NCBI GenBank assembly: GCA_008729055.1
Contig: SDUX01000005.1
Span: 3,495,062-3,559,061 of the forward strand
Direction: 5' to 3'
Length of the DNA: 64,000 bases
Source: Pyropia haitanensis
Lineage: Eukaryota > Rhodophyta > Bangiophyceae > Bangiales > Bangiaceae
The position numbers were made by a program, and so were the translations under genes. The notes beneath the pieces were generated by a model that saw only the letters and a list, made by a program, of their open reading frames with translations, ran no database searches and was not told the origin of the DNA. This document shows, one piece after another, positions 23,407-35,042 of this stretch (positions within the stretch are counted from its first letter, which is position 1; every line of letters begins with the position of its first letter).

Positions 23407-24374
23407 CCACCGCCGCCGCTGCCCTCGATGCGGATGTCTGCGCACGCAATGTACTCCTCGGGCACCTCCTTGCCACACGGCGGGATGAGGGGCTTGTAGC
23501 CGCCCTGGTCTGGCGTGCAGGTCGCGGTCCAGGCCGGCGCGGACGGGCCCGTAAAGTAGTCGGCCACCCCCGGCGGGTTGCACAGGTTGGCCGACACCCA
23601 GTACCAGTGGAGCACGCAGTGCTCACACGCGAGGCCCGCGGGGAGCCAAAACACCGCCCTCTCATCACCGCCAATCTGGATGGGCGAGTGCAGCGTCGTC
23701 GGGCACGGCATGTACCAGCGCTCTGGGTGGGCCGGGTCGACCGGCGCGCAGTCGCCGCGGGTGCCGTCGGCGCAGCCCGGCGACTCGGCCGCGGGCGCCC
23801 GCGGCAGCACCGTGCAGTGGCCATCGACAAAGCACTTGCGGGACACCTCGCCGCCACACTTGGCCACGTCGCACACGTGCAGCACCGTGTAGCCGCCGTG
23901 CTCCGCGACCATGTACATATCCATCGTCAGCGTGCCGCCAGACGTGTAGGTGCGCGTGATGGTCGCGTTGCCATAGTAGCGGCCGCCGCGTAGGTGGTCC
24001 CCCGCGCCGGGCCCCGACAGCGGGTCCCCACACACGCCCGCCTTCCACACGTAGCCCGCGTCGGTCGGCGCAAAGGGCGTCCAGGTGCCGCCCTCCTTGG
24101 TCGCCACGATGCTCAGCTGGGAGCGGTAGCCCGCGCCAAGGGCGTCGCTCTTGTCGCCGGCGGGGAAGTGGGGCTCAAAGTCCCGCGGCGCGCCGTCGAT
24201 GGGCACCACGTTGGGCGCAAACTCAGACCCAAAGAGCACCCCGCGCTGCGGCGCGCCGGTCAGCAACCCGTGCGCGGCCGCGCGCGACACGACCGCCGCG
24301 GCCGTGACGGCCGCCGCGAGCGCGGCCGCCGCAACGGCGGCGCCGCCGCCGTGACCGCTGGAACTAAAGCTCAT
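22923..24374 (-). CDS. Secreted AA15-like lytic polysaccharide monooxygenase with C-terminal module
   Basis: The product is 483 residues. A signal peptide (residues 1-34, long Ala/Val core ending SRAAA) should be cut just before His35, which would leave His as residue 1 of the mature protein, as the copper histidine brace requires. The second brace His is probably His159 (VAEHGGYTVLHVC) and the axial aromatic Tyr308 (EEYIACADIRI). Other family marks are AGVCGD (about 112-117), YYGNATITRTY (133-143), LPAGLACEHCVLHW (244-257) and many paired cysteines. The order is that of LPMO_10/AA15 proteins, which oxidatively cleave chitin or cellulose. A Gly/Asp linker (about 317-335) leads to a C-terminal module of about 140 residues with a beta-rich look and no family I recognise; it may bind polysaccharide. 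Substrate unknown: cell-wall remodelling is an inference. The start is fixed by the signal peptide. Confidence 0.78.
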
Positions 24375-24717
24375 GATGAGCGCAAAGAACAGGGGGAGGT
24401 GGGGGGGGGGGGGGGGGCAGAGGAACGAGAGATGAATGGCTACGAGGGGTGAGGCAAAACAGGGGGAAGAACACAGCGGCACCGCGTCGGTAGCCAGCGT
24501 GATGGGGGGCAATGCAGACGAGCAAGTGTGGCTGGGAGTGGCAGGCCATGGTCCCGCCGCGCAGCGTTATAACAAGACCAACGGACGGCGGCCACGACCG
24601 GGCGGCGGCGGCGGCGGCGCCGCGGCGGCGCGGCCAGGCGCACCCCAACGAGCCGCCGCCCAGCCGGCGTGCCCGGCCGGCCGCCGCCACACCGCGGCGG
24701 GGCCCCGCCGACGCCGC

Positions 24718-24755
<38 letters not shown>

Positions 24756-27282
24756 CCGCCCAACGACGGCCGCGGCCGACGGCGCCGCCACCCCGCCTGG
24801 CCGCACGCCCACGTGCCAGCCGCGGGCGGCGCGGCGGCGGCGGCCGCGGCCGCCCCCCCGTCCCGCGGCGGCGGCGGCGCCGACCGCGTTCCCCAACCCC
24901 ATCGACCCCCCCCCCCCCCCCCCCCCCCGTTCCCCCCCACGCACGCCGGGGGTGTGGGCGCGGTGGCCGCCCGCGCGCCGCGCCGTCGCCGCTGCCAGTA
25001 CCGCGGCGGCACCCGTGGCGGGCGGCAGCCGCCGCGGCGGCGGTGGCGGCCGCCACGGCCGCCACGGGCGGCCGGCCGCCGCGGCGGCGGGCGGTCGTTG
25101 GTCTGCGCCGCCCCGCGCGGGCGCGGCGGCAGAGACGAGCGGCGGCGCCGCGCGGCGGGCGCCGGCGGCCGCGCCGGCGGCAGCACGAGACCGTAAGGAG
25201 CCCCAGCCGCGGGGGACCGCACAAGCACACGAGGGGGGGAGCAAGGGGAGGGGGGAGGGGGGGGGGGGGGGGGGAGGGCGCCGGCGGGGGGGGGACGCGA
25301 GCAACCCCGGCGGGTGCCCCGCGGGTGCCGCGAACCCCGTGGCGGCGGCCAGCCGCCCCCCCGCACAGCCGGCGGCGGCTACCCCCCGGCGCCGCCGCCC
25401 CCGCCGCGTGCGCCGCGCGCCGCCACTGCCGCGCACCGTCGGCGCGCGGCGGCCGCCGCGGCTGCCGCCGCCGCCACCCGCCGCCGCCGCCGCCACCAAC
25501 CCCCCGGCCGCCGCGGCGCGGCGCGTCCAACCGGGGGGGGGGGGGGGGGAGACGGCCGCGCGGGTGGCCACCGCGGCGCCGCCCGCGCGGCGGCGTCAGC
25601 GGCGGCCGGCGGGCGGCCTGCCACGGCCGCGCGGCGCGCATCACGGCGGGGGGGGGGGGGGGGGGGGGGAGCGGGACACCCGCGGCGGCGGGGCGTCGCC
25701 CCCCACCCGCCCGTCGTGACGCTGCGACGGGCCGCCCGCGTCTGCCGCCGCCTCCCCGTCGCGCGGGTGGCGCAACACACAGGACGTAGCGGGGGGGAAA
25801 CGGCACACCCGGCCGACGCGCCGCGGCGGCGGCGCCGCCACTGCCACGCGCCGCCGTCGCGCCGCGACCGCCCCGCCGCGCCGCGCAACGAGCAGCGGGG
25901 GCGGGGAACGGGCAACGGCGTGCAAACAGAAAGAGCACACGGAGCGGGACCGCCGGCCGCCGCCACGCGGGGACGTCTGCCTGCCGACGGCGGTGCCGCC
26001 CGTCGCCCCCCCCCCCCCCCCCCCCCCTCCCCCGCCGCCGCGACCACCGCGCCCCAACGCCGGCGGCGGGCGCAACGACGACAGAGCCAGCCCCCCCCCC
26101 CTTGGCAACCCGGCCAAGCGCCGCCGAGCGCGCCGCCGTCCCCCCCGCCACCCCTCGCCACGCGCTCCCGGCGGGCGCGCGCGCACCCGAGCGCGCGCCC
26201 ACCCGCCGGGACGCCCATCCCCCCCCCCACCCAACCGCAACGCCCCGAGCCGCCGCCACCGCCGCCGCCCGCCACCGCCACCGCCCGCCACCCGCCGTGC
26301 GGGCGCGCGGGCGGCGGCCGCGGGAGGCCGTGGCGCCCACCGGCGGCGGCTCCCTGCCGCCAGACGCGCCGCCGCCACGGCGGGGGCGCGGCGCGAGGCG
26401 ACCCGCCGCGTGCTGACCCGCGGCCAAAGCACGCCACACACGCGCATCCCGCCGTCCCCAGCCCACCTCAGCACCGCCGCCGCCGCGCCGCACACACCCC
26501 CCCCCCCCCCGCCAAAGCCCCCATCACCAGCCCGTGGTGCCCATGGCCAGGCACGCCCCTTGCCGCCCGTGGCCGCCGGCCGTCGCGTGCGGCCTCGTCA
26601 TGGGCATTGTCCACGCTCGCGCGGCGGTGGGTGTGGGGGGCGGCACGCGGTGGCCGCCGCCACCGCCGGCCGCGACTCGCACGGCGGCTGCCCGCCATCC
26701 TGTCGGCGGGCGGGGAGATGCCGCCGCCGGCGCGCCGCCACCGGCAGCGGCGCGCGCCGGCCACCCGCGGCGCCAGACCGTTGGCTCGCCGCTGCGCTGG
26801 GCGGCGGCCGCCGCCGTGCCGCCGCCGGTTGGGCGGGACGGCCGCCGCCGCCGCCGCCGCCGGCACGGCCGGGGATGCACCCACGCACGGACGGGCGGGC
26901 GGTGGGCTGGACGGTGCGGCCGGCGGCGGCGCGGCTTGGCACACCCCCTCGAGGTTGCCGGCGGCACACCGCCGCGGATGCCCGTGATTCACACAGAGGC
27001 CATTACACCCGTGGCAACGACGCCCGCCCGCCGCGGCGGCGCCACGGCGTCGTCACGGTTGCCGCCGCCGGCGTCGCCGCCGGCGTCGCCGCGGCCGCCA
27101 TAGGGCTATGGAGCCACTCCCGCCCGTGCCAAGCCCGGGTACCCCTGGCGGTCGCTGGCGCCGCGACGGCGGCCAAGCGGACGTGCTCGCACGCAGTCCC
27201 TTCGAGAGGAGAGCCGCCCCCCCACAGCCAAAACGAGGCGCCCCACCCGCCGCCGGCGACGACACCCCCGCGCGCCCCCGCT
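24375..27282. other. Very GC-rich intergenic region
   Basis: Long frames are open on all registers because of base composition. Translations are Ala/Arg/Pro shadows without domains. There are homopolymer runs of 12-22 G or C at about 24400, 24908, 25258, 25536, 25650, 26009 and 26503. A real low-complexity gene could hide here, but I cannot support one. Confidence 0.45.
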
Positions 27283-27885
27283 TTAATCCGCATCGACGAC
27301 CCCCCCGCCGGCCGTCGCCGCCGCGTCCCCCCCCTCGGCAGCGTCGACGCCCACGCGCATCGGGTGTGCGGCGGCCGTCTCCCAAAACGCCGCCCACGGG
27401 TCCAGCCCGCGCGCATTCACCGCCGCCGACGCCGCCACCACCGCCGGGTAGACGCGGCGGCGCTTCCACGCCTCGCCGCCCCACGGGGCGGCCCCCTCCC
27501 CCCCCCCAGGCCCTCCACCACCACCGCCGCCGCCGCCGCCGCCGTCGCCGCCGCCACCGCCACCACCGCCGCCCATCCCCGACACGACGGGCCCGCCCAG
27601 GTGCGCCGCGTACCGCCGCTCGTACGCGCCATAGCAGCAGCCCGCGAGGAGCAGCCCCGCCGCGGGCGCCGGCGGCACCGCCACCCGCACCGCCGGGTCG
27701 ACGAGCGCGGTGAGTGCGCCCGGCGGCGCGGCGCCCGCGTGCGCCAGCAGCGCCGCGGCGACCATCTTGCGGATCATGTAGAGGAGGAAGGACTGCCCGT
27801 CGACGCGGATGCGCGCGAGCGGCACCGCGCCGGGGGGGGTGCCGGCGGGCGGCGGCGGCACGACCGCCGCTGCCGCCGCCGCTGC

Positions 27886-27916
<31 letters not shown>

Positions 27917-29121
27917 GCCGCCGCTGCCGCCGCGGATGCCGCCAATGAATCCTCTGCCTCTGCCGACGCGGGCGGCGGAGGTGGTGGCAACGGTGGCGGT
28001 GACGGCGGCGGCGGTGGCGGCGGCGGCGGCACCACCCACAGCACCTCTGGCTCCACCTCAAAGCGCGTCACGTAGCGGCGGGCGGCGGGCGGCGGCGGCA
28101 CGCCCACCCCGTTGGTCAGGTTGTGCGCCCAGAGGGTGCCGGTCAGCGCGGCGAGCGTGCGGTTGAGCCGCGCGGTGGCGGCGGCCCAGGCCTCGCCCGG
28201 TGGGCCCCCACGGGCGACGACGCCGGCGGGCGCGAGGTACTCGTACGAGCGGCCGCCACAGCACGTGCGGGCGGAAAAGCCGCCGGGCACCCGCGCCGCG
28301 CCGAGCACGGTAATGTCGGGGGGGAGCGCCGCGTTGAGGCGCGCCACGACCAGCGCGCCAACGTCGACGGCACCACCGCCGCCGTCCGCACCGCCGCCAA
28401 TGTCTGCTGGTGCGGCGGCGGCGGCCGCGTCGGCGGCGGCCCACACCTCCCGCGGGAGCTCCACCTTGACGCCCACCACGTTGCCCACCGCCGACACGCC
28501 CGCGTCGGTGCGGGCGGCCTTGGACCAGCCGACCTTTTTCAGGTCCCCGCCGTTGGCCGCCGACACGAGGCCCGCCGCGGACAGCGCCCCCGCGACGACC
28601 GCCTCGACGGTCGCGACGCCAGCGTTGGCCTGGAAGCCCCGGTAGGCGGCGCCAACGTAGGCGAGCGTCAGCGCCATCTTGCGCTTGGCGGTGGCGCGGG
28701 GGGGGCCATCCCGGGGGGGGCGCCCGTTGGCGGCCGTCGCCGTCGCCGCCGCCGCAGCGGCGGCGGCAGCGGCGGCGGCGGCGGCGGCGGCGGCCGGCGG
28801 CGGCGGTGGGGGTGAAGCGGCGGCCGGCGGCGGCGCGGCTGGCGAGGCGGGCGGTGCCGCCGAGCCGCCGCCCCCGTTTGCGTGTGCCACACCGTCGCGG
28901 GTCATGGTCGCGACGCTCGCGGCGGCGGGGAGCGGCGCCCCGCCCGCCGGCCGCCAGCCGCTGCTGCCGCCGCCGCCGCCGCCGCCCGGGGGGGGGCGCC
29001 GCCCGCCGCCGCGGCGGAGGAGCGCCGCCGCGGGCCGCCCGCCCCGCGGGCGCAGCAGCGCGCCCGCCGACGCGGCGCCCGACAGGAGCGCAAACGCTGG
29101 GCTGGACAGCCGCGGCGGCAT
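27283..29121 (-). CDS. tRNA pseudouridine synthase 1 (Pus1/TruA family)
   Basis: The enzyme isomerises uridines to pseudouridine in tRNA. From the ATG at 29121 the protein is 612 residues. Residues 1 to about 145 form an Arg/Ala/Pro-rich leader that could be an organelle transit peptide. The catalytic domain begins ALTLAYVGAAYRGFQ, and the catalytic aspartate is Asp206 in ARTDAGVSAVGN. Later motifs are FSARTCCGGRSYEYLAP, WAHNLTNG and the RNA-binding GQSFLLYMIRKMV. The VSAVGNVV and DLKKVGWSKAARTD wording points to the eukaryotic Pus1 branch rather than bacterial TruA. A Pro-rich loop and a run of about 20 Ala interrupt the domain between the HNLTNG and GQSF motifs, and a Gly-rich tail follows it. 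It is transcribed divergently from the tyrosyl-tRNA synthetase gene, 444 bp away. Confidence 0.88.
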
Positions 29122-29565
29122 GGTGGGGGGTGGCGGCAGGCGGGCAGGGGCGAGGGGCAACGGCTCGGATGCTGCCGCCGGCGTTCCCGGTGGGGACGGC
29201 ACCGAGCAGGGACCCGCGGGGGTGTGGCGGGACAGAGCCGGCGCCGACGACGGCAGCGACAGGGTGTACATACATTCACCGGGATCCTCACGACGGAATT
29301 TTCAATACGTTTTGTCTTTTCGGCCCAACCTGGACGAGGCCAGTTCCGCTGCCTTGGAATTGGCGCGACCGCGCGAGGTCGGAGCTCTGGCGCGCGGTGA
29401 TCGCCCCGCGGCTGCCGCGCGCCTCCCTGCACCGTCTGGGGACCGACGGTCGCGGCGCCCCCCCCCCCCCCCCCGCCGGCGCCACCGCCCACCCACACCA
29501 CACACCCGTGCACCCCCCCCCCCTCCCCCATCCACCGGCCACCGCCCGCCCATCCGCGGCCGCCC
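29122..29565. promoter_or_regulatory. Shared divergent promoter region of Pus1 and TyrRS genes
   Basis: The 444 bp between two head-to-head genes must hold both start regions. A less GC-rich patch (29270-29330) lies in the middle, and a C run sits at 29459-29474. No TATA box is recognised. Confidence 0.5.
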
Positions 29566-29709
29566 ATGCTCCGCACACTGACGCGCCGCGTCATGGCCAG
29601 CCCCGCGTTTGCCCCTGCCGCGCCCCTCCTCGGCCGCCCCCGCCGGCCGGCGCTGCTCCCGCGCGCGCCCGCCGTCCCGGTGGGCCGCCGCGGGCGGCTC
29701 GGCGGCCGC

Positions 29710-29750
<41 letters not shown>

Positions 29751-29948
29751 CCGTGGCCGTGGCGGGTGCGGTGGTGGAGTGGCGGGCCCGGCGCGGCTGC
29801 CGCCCACCGCCGACGCGTCGGCGTCGTCGGCGGCGGCGTCGGCGGCGGCGGCCGCCGCCGCCGCCGGCCCGTCGTGCGATGAAGAGGAGGTGTGCACGCT
29901 GCCGCCTCCGCCCGCGGGGTTGGCTACCCCCGACGCGGCGGCGGCGTC

Positions 29949-29979
<31 letters not shown>

Positions 29980-31380
29980 ACCGCGACGCTGGCCGGCGAC
30001 CCGCGGTTCCTGTCGCCCGCCGACGGCGTCGGCGGCACGCGCCCCAACATTGTCGACGTGCTCCGCTCGCGGGGTCTCGTCGACGCCGTGACGGGCGAGG
30101 CGGATGCGCTGCGTGACGCGGCGCGCCAGCCGCTGACGGTCTACGTCGGCTTTGACCCGACGGCGGACTCGCTGCACCTGGGCAACCTGCTCGGCATCCT
30201 GACGCTCGCGTGGTTTGCCCGCGCCGGCCACCAGCCGGTCGCGCTGGTGGGGGGGGCCACCGGCCGGGTGGGTGACCCGTCGGGCCGGTCGACGGAGCGG
30301 CCGCTCCTCGACGCCGCCGCGATACAGCGCAACCTGGACGGCATCGCCGCCAACATCCGGCAGGTCCTCGACGCGGACGCGGCGGGCCGCGCGGGCGCAG
30401 ACGCCGCCGCCGCCACCGCCGCCGCCGCGCCCGTGGTGGTTCTCAACAACTACGACTGGCTCGGGGGCGTCTCGTTCCTCGACTTTTTGCGGGACGTGGG
30501 CAAGCACGCCCGCGTCAGCGGGATGCTCGCCAAGGACGCGGTGCGGTCGCGGCTCGCGTCGGATGACGGGATGAGCTTCACCGAGTTTACCTACCAGCTG
30601 CTCCAGGCGTACGACTTTGTGCACCTGTCCGACCCGCCGCACAATGTGCGCGTGCAGGCGGGCGGGTCGGACCAGTGGGGCAACATCACGGCGGGGACGG
30701 AGCTGACGCGCAAGCTCCGCGGCGGCCGCGTCGTGCACGGCCTCGTCTTCCCGCTGCTCACCCGCGCGGACGGGAAAAAGGTGGGCAAGAGCGACGCCGG
30801 CGGCGCCACGTGGCTGACCGCCGCCAAGCTGTCGCCGTACGAGTTTTACCAGCACCTGGTGCGGGTGCCGGACGCGGATGTCGTCGGCTTCCTCCGCTCC
30901 ATGACCTTCCTGCCGCTGGAGGAGGTGGACGCCATCGCCGCCGCCGCCGCCGCGCCGGGGGCGGTGCCGAATGGCGCGCAGCGGCGGCTGGCAGAGGAGG
31001 TCACGCGGCTCGTGCACGGGGAGGCGGGGCTCGCCGCCGCGCTCGCCGCGACGGCCGTCGCGGCGCCGGGGCGCGCCGGCGCGGGCGCCGACGCGCTCAC
31101 CGCGGCGGGCCTCGAGGCGATTGCCGCGGACGTGCCGGGCTCGGTGCTGCGCCGTGGCGACGTTGTCGGGCGCACGGTTGTGGACGTGATGGCCGCGGCG
31201 GGCCTGCAGTCGTCCAAGGGGGAGGCCCGGCGGCTGATCAAGAACGGGGGGGGGTACGTCAACAACGCCAAGGTGCCGGCCGTGGACGCGGTGGTGGCGG
31301 AGGCCGACATCATTGACGGCCGGCTGCTGCTGCTGGGGGCGGGCAAGAAGAACAAGATGCTCGTGCGGGTGGAGCCATAG
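29566..31380 (+). CDS. Tyrosyl-tRNA synthetase, organellar (bacterial-type)
   Basis: The enzyme charges tRNA-Tyr with tyrosine. The product is 604 residues. Residues 1 to about 150 are Arg/Ala-rich low complexity, consistent with a plastid and/or mitochondrial transit peptide. The class I catalytic domain follows: YVGFDPTADSLHLGN carries the HIGH-type motif at His204, QAGGSDQWGNI is the tyrosine-site motif, and KKVGKS (404-409) is the KMSKS-type loop. A C-terminal S4 RNA-binding domain (SSKGEARRLIKNGGGYVNN) ends close to the terminus. These are marks of bacterial-type TyrRS, not of the cytosolic eukaryotic enzyme. A short Ala-rich insertion (about residues 275-290) replaces a normally variable loop. 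Single exon; ATG at 29566 is the first in frame. Divergent neighbour Pus1 also acts on tRNA. Confidence 0.93.
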
Positions 31381-31747
31381 GGGGGGGGGGTGGGCGTGGC
31401 GACGGGATGAGGAGGTGGGGGGGGGGGGGGGGGGGAGGTGGGGCGCGTACGGCCGGTGCTGCTTGGACGTCGCGGTGGGGCATGGGGAGCGTGGGGGCGT
31501 TTGCAGCGATAGCGGCATCGGTATCGACGTCTGTCACGGTGACGGCCGGGGTGGCGCCGCCCTGCACAATCCCGCCTTGTTTTTTTTTTTGTCGCCAGTG
31601 GTCTGTCTGCCCTCGGGCCGTTTGCCCGCCTGCTCCTCACCCTCGCAACCGCTGCAACACGCGCCCGTGACCGGGCCAGCCCGCGGGCCAGGCCCGCCGC
31701 TCCCACCGGCACGGCGCCCTCCTCCCGCCACCCGCCCCTCCCCCCCC
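31381..31747. other. Convergent intergenic region TyrRS/CSN8
   Basis: No gene. It contains G runs (31381-31390, about 31418-31435) and a T run at about 31578-31588. Confidence 0.5.
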
Positions 31748-32886
31748 TCACGGCTCGTCAAAGCTGTACAGCTGGGCGGTCATCGCACTGAGCGCGGCGA
31801 CTCCCCCCCCCCCCCCACTGGCGACGGCCGCGGGTGGAGCCACCCCCCCCCCCCACCCCCCCCTCCGCCGCCCACCCCCACCCCGCCGCCAGCGTGGCCA
31901 CCTCGGACGGCGGCACGCCCAGCGCCGCCGCCGCCGCCGACGCCGCCACCGCCGTGTGCGCCGCGGCGAGCCAGTCGCGCACGCGGGCGCGCGTCGCGGC
32001 GGCGGCGGCGGCCGCCAGCGCCCGCGCCGCGGCGCCACGCCAGCGTGTGTCCCGCAGCACCGCGTACAGCGACGGCCAGTCGCGGCGGGCGACCGCCGCG
32101 ACCGCCGCGGCGGCGGCGACAAGGTCCCCACCGCCGCCGCCGCTGCGGTCGCGGCCGCCGTTGCCGCCGCTGGCACTGCCACTGCCGCTGCCGCTGCCGC
32201 TGCCGCTGCCGCTGCCACCGCTGGGGGGGGGATGCGCGGGGGCCGTCGCCAGCAGCCGCCGCCGCACGACACGCGCGAGCGGCACGTCGCCCACGACGAG
32301 GAGGGCGAGCAGGTGCGCGGCGGCCAGCGGGGACGCAGCGGGCGTGGCCACGTCGCTCGTTGCTGCCAGCTATAGGAGTAGAGCAGCGCGGGGGGTAATG
32401 GGGACAGAGGGAGAAGCAGGTAAATGTCGGGGGGGGGGGGACGAGAGGGGAGGGGAGGGGGCGGTGTGCGTACCGCACGTGGCTGGCAGCCACACCAAGA
32501 ATCAGCGCCCAACGTTGACGGTGGTACGTCAGCGGCGGCCCCATTGGCATGAGCGCCGTGGCGGGGGGCGCACCGCTGCGCGGCGCCCCGCCCGACGTCT
32601 CACCGCCCAACAGTTTCTCCCCCCAGCTCTTCCCCCCCCCATCTTCCCGCCATCCCTGCGCGCTCACCGCGCCCACCTACCCCCCCCCCCGGTGCACGTA
32701 CCGTCAGCTCGACCATCTCGCACGTGGCAACAACCGTCGCCGCGTCGCCCGCGGCGGCCGCCGCCGCCACCGCGTCGCAGCAGGCCGGCAGCCAGCCCGG
32801 CGGCGGCGGCCGGCCGCCGGGGGGGGGAGGGGGGGGAAGCGGCAACGCCGCCGCCGGCGGGTGGGGGGGGGGGGGGAAGCCGCCAT
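31748..32886 (-). CDS. COP9 signalosome subunit 8 (CSN8), two exons
   Basis: CSN8 is a PCI-type subunit of the complex that removes Nedd8 from cullin ubiquitin ligases. Exon 2 (31748-32369) reads AAAHLLALLVVGDVPLARVV, DWPSLYAVLRDTRW, RARVRDWLAAAHTAVAAS and LGVPPSEVATLAAGWGW, following the order of animal and plant CSN8 as I recall it. It ends MTAQLYSFDEP, like the usual C-terminal helix. Exon 1 (about 32702-32886) gives VVATCEMVELT. A GT donor (GTACGTG from 32701) and AG acceptor (CTATAG at 32370) join the exons in phase, a 332-bp intron. The Met start is unclear: an ATG at 32886 is out of frame unless a C run of about 14 is miscounted. The final helix is also one frame off across C runs near 31806 and 31845. 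I read these as likely sequencing slips, though pseudogenisation is possible. Confidence 0.72.
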
Positions 32887-33248
32887 CTTTCACGGGGCGG
32901 AGGTGGCGGGGGGGCGGCGGTGTACCCGGGGGAGTGCCGGCCGAGGCGCCTGAGAGACCGCCTCCACGGCTGAAAGGAAGGACATCATCGTATTTTGGGC
33001 AACCTGTTCCGCTTCGTTTCAACTACACATAGCCAACACGGGATCAAACTTGAGCGCCGTATCATGAGTAATGCGCCTTCGTGACTGTGGCAATTCTTCT
33101 TCTGCCCGAAATTTTGAGGTGCGTACGGTCACGACCCGGTTGTAGCCCTGCCGTGTAACGGGGAGGATCGCGATCGTCTTCCTTCCGGACTCGATTGCCA
33201 GTCTGTGCGATCGTCCTGCAGAAAGTGCAACTCAATGCATTGGAATAA
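32887..33248. other. Intergenic, edge of the transposon island
   Basis: Ordinary composition, no open frame of note. Sequence immediately before the pogo-type element ends in CAAAG. Confidence 0.5.
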
Positions 33249-33253
33249 CAAAG

Positions 33254-33294
33254 AGGCGGCGACGGAAAGTTTCAGATTTGATCAGAAAGTTTCA
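33254..33294 (+). repeat. Left terminal inverted repeat of the pogo-type element
   Basis: Pairs with 39622-39662 with about three mismatches. It is preceded by CAAAG. Confidence 0.9.
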
Positions 33295-34450
33295 TCTGGG
33301 TGACGGACTGTATCTCCCCATGCCGTCTGTCGTCTGCCCCGCTCGCGCCCCCATCCACAACCATGAAGGCTGCCGACGCCCTTCCGGCCCTCGATGCTCT
33401 CCTGAAGGGCAACACCACCCTCAAGGCGGCATTGCACTCTGCGGCGGCGTCCACGGGAGTGTCTGTTGGGGCTCTGAAGACCGCCCACTTCCGTCGGGAC
33501 GGCTCCTCCACCGCCTTTCACGGCAACCGCCTCCTGTCAGCGGAGCAGGAAGACACGGTGGTGGGAGTGGCCCAGGCCTTCTGCATCAACAACCTGCCCC
33601 AGTCGAAGCTGCAGGTACGGGAGATGATGGCCCGCCGGTGGGGGGTGATGGTGTCCGAGCACTGGGTGAGGCGTTTCCTAGTGCGGCACCGCGAGCAGCT
33701 CCGCACGCGCACGTGCAAAGCGCTTGCGGAAAAGCGCATGGGCGCGCAGATGCTGTCGAACGTCGAAGGCTTCTGCTCGGAGCTGACGGACTTCCTGAAG
33801 ACCCACCACTTTACCTCCTCTGCGGTCTTGAACTTTGACAAGACGCGGCTCGTCGTCAAGGGGGGCCACCTGACTACCCAGCGCATCGTGGCGGCCGGGA
33901 AGGAGCGCCCGAATGTGGCGGCCACACGCAGGTGCACCGTGGCCTCGCTGCTGACCTTTGTCGTGGCGGACGGGTCAGTCTTCCTGAGTGTGTACGTGCT
34001 GCAGGGCAAGTTTGACGAGTCTGCGCAGTCCAGCGTCAACTTTGCTTTGGAGTGGGCCACCCGGGCCACCCGTCGGTCCTGGCCTCGCTGGACTGACACG
34101 GGCTTTCTGGATGCTGATCTCTTTGGGCGGGTGGTGGACCTGGTGGCTGACGAGTGGGCTGTACGCAGCCCCGGCATCCCCCTCCTCCTGTTTGGGGACC
34201 AATGCTCCGCCCATATGCGCGCGGATACGCTCGAGCGGGCCCTCGAGCGGGGCCTGTACCAGTTCTTCCTCGTGGCCAATTCATATCACTTCCTTCAGCC
34301 ACTAGACGCGGCGCCGTTCAGGCGATTCCACCGCCAGCTCCGCTTCACCAACGACCAGTTCGTTCTGGACGCGTTGCTGACTGGGGGGAGCACCCGCGAC
34401 GCCCTGCTCGCCGCCGCCTTCCACTGTGAGCGGCGCAGCTTCACCCCTGT

Positions 34451-35042
34451 GTGGCGGTTGGCCGGGGGAGGGTCGGGTGGGGGGGGAGTCCCGACTCGAT
34501 TCGCGACCCCTCCCGGGGGCGGGGGGAGGCGGATCCCGCCTCGGTGCCCGGATCGGGCGCCCCAGCCAGGGGGGCCAAAGTAGCCCCCGGGCTCCCTCAG
34601 ATTGGACTCCTTTCCGGGAGGAAACCGGGAAGAGAGAAGACAAGGGGGGGGGGGCCACTTCGCATTGGTACATTCGTCTGACGTAGGCGTGTCTCCAGAA
34701 TGATGAGCAGTCTGGAGAGGGGCGGCGGGTGGTCAAGGGGGTACGAGGGGGCGGGCCGGGCGGCGGGGCAACCCACCGCCGGCCCAGAGGGTATTTGAGT
34801 GGGGCTGACGGTGGCCACTCACCGCCGACGAACCCAAGTTAACCATTCTTTGTGCCAACCTCTCCCCCCGAGCGACGCTTTTTCACCTCACCCCTCAGAG
34901 GGGCAGGCGGGGTCTGTGACTGTCGGTACGGGTCGGTTCCTTCGTGGTGATGGAGACGGGCCAGGATAGTCTGGGCGTCTGCGCGGTGGGCATCCGCCGG
35001 GCGGGGCAACGGGCGGAAACCGCTACACCCTGCTGTCATCAG
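34451..35042 (+). other. Probable intron in the pogo-type transposase gene (592 bp)
   Basis: Begins GTGTGG and ends TCATCAG, and joining the flanks restores the FTPV/GTFEKTG reading frame in the conserved position. It contains G runs and no coding sequence. An alternative is an inserted non-autonomous sequence, but no terminal repeats are seen. Confidence 0.55.

Noticed and set aside
24364..26493. 709-codon minus-strand frame upstream of the LPMO gene
   Set aside because: Arg/Ala/Gly-rich with overlapping equally long frames on both strands; explained by base composition.
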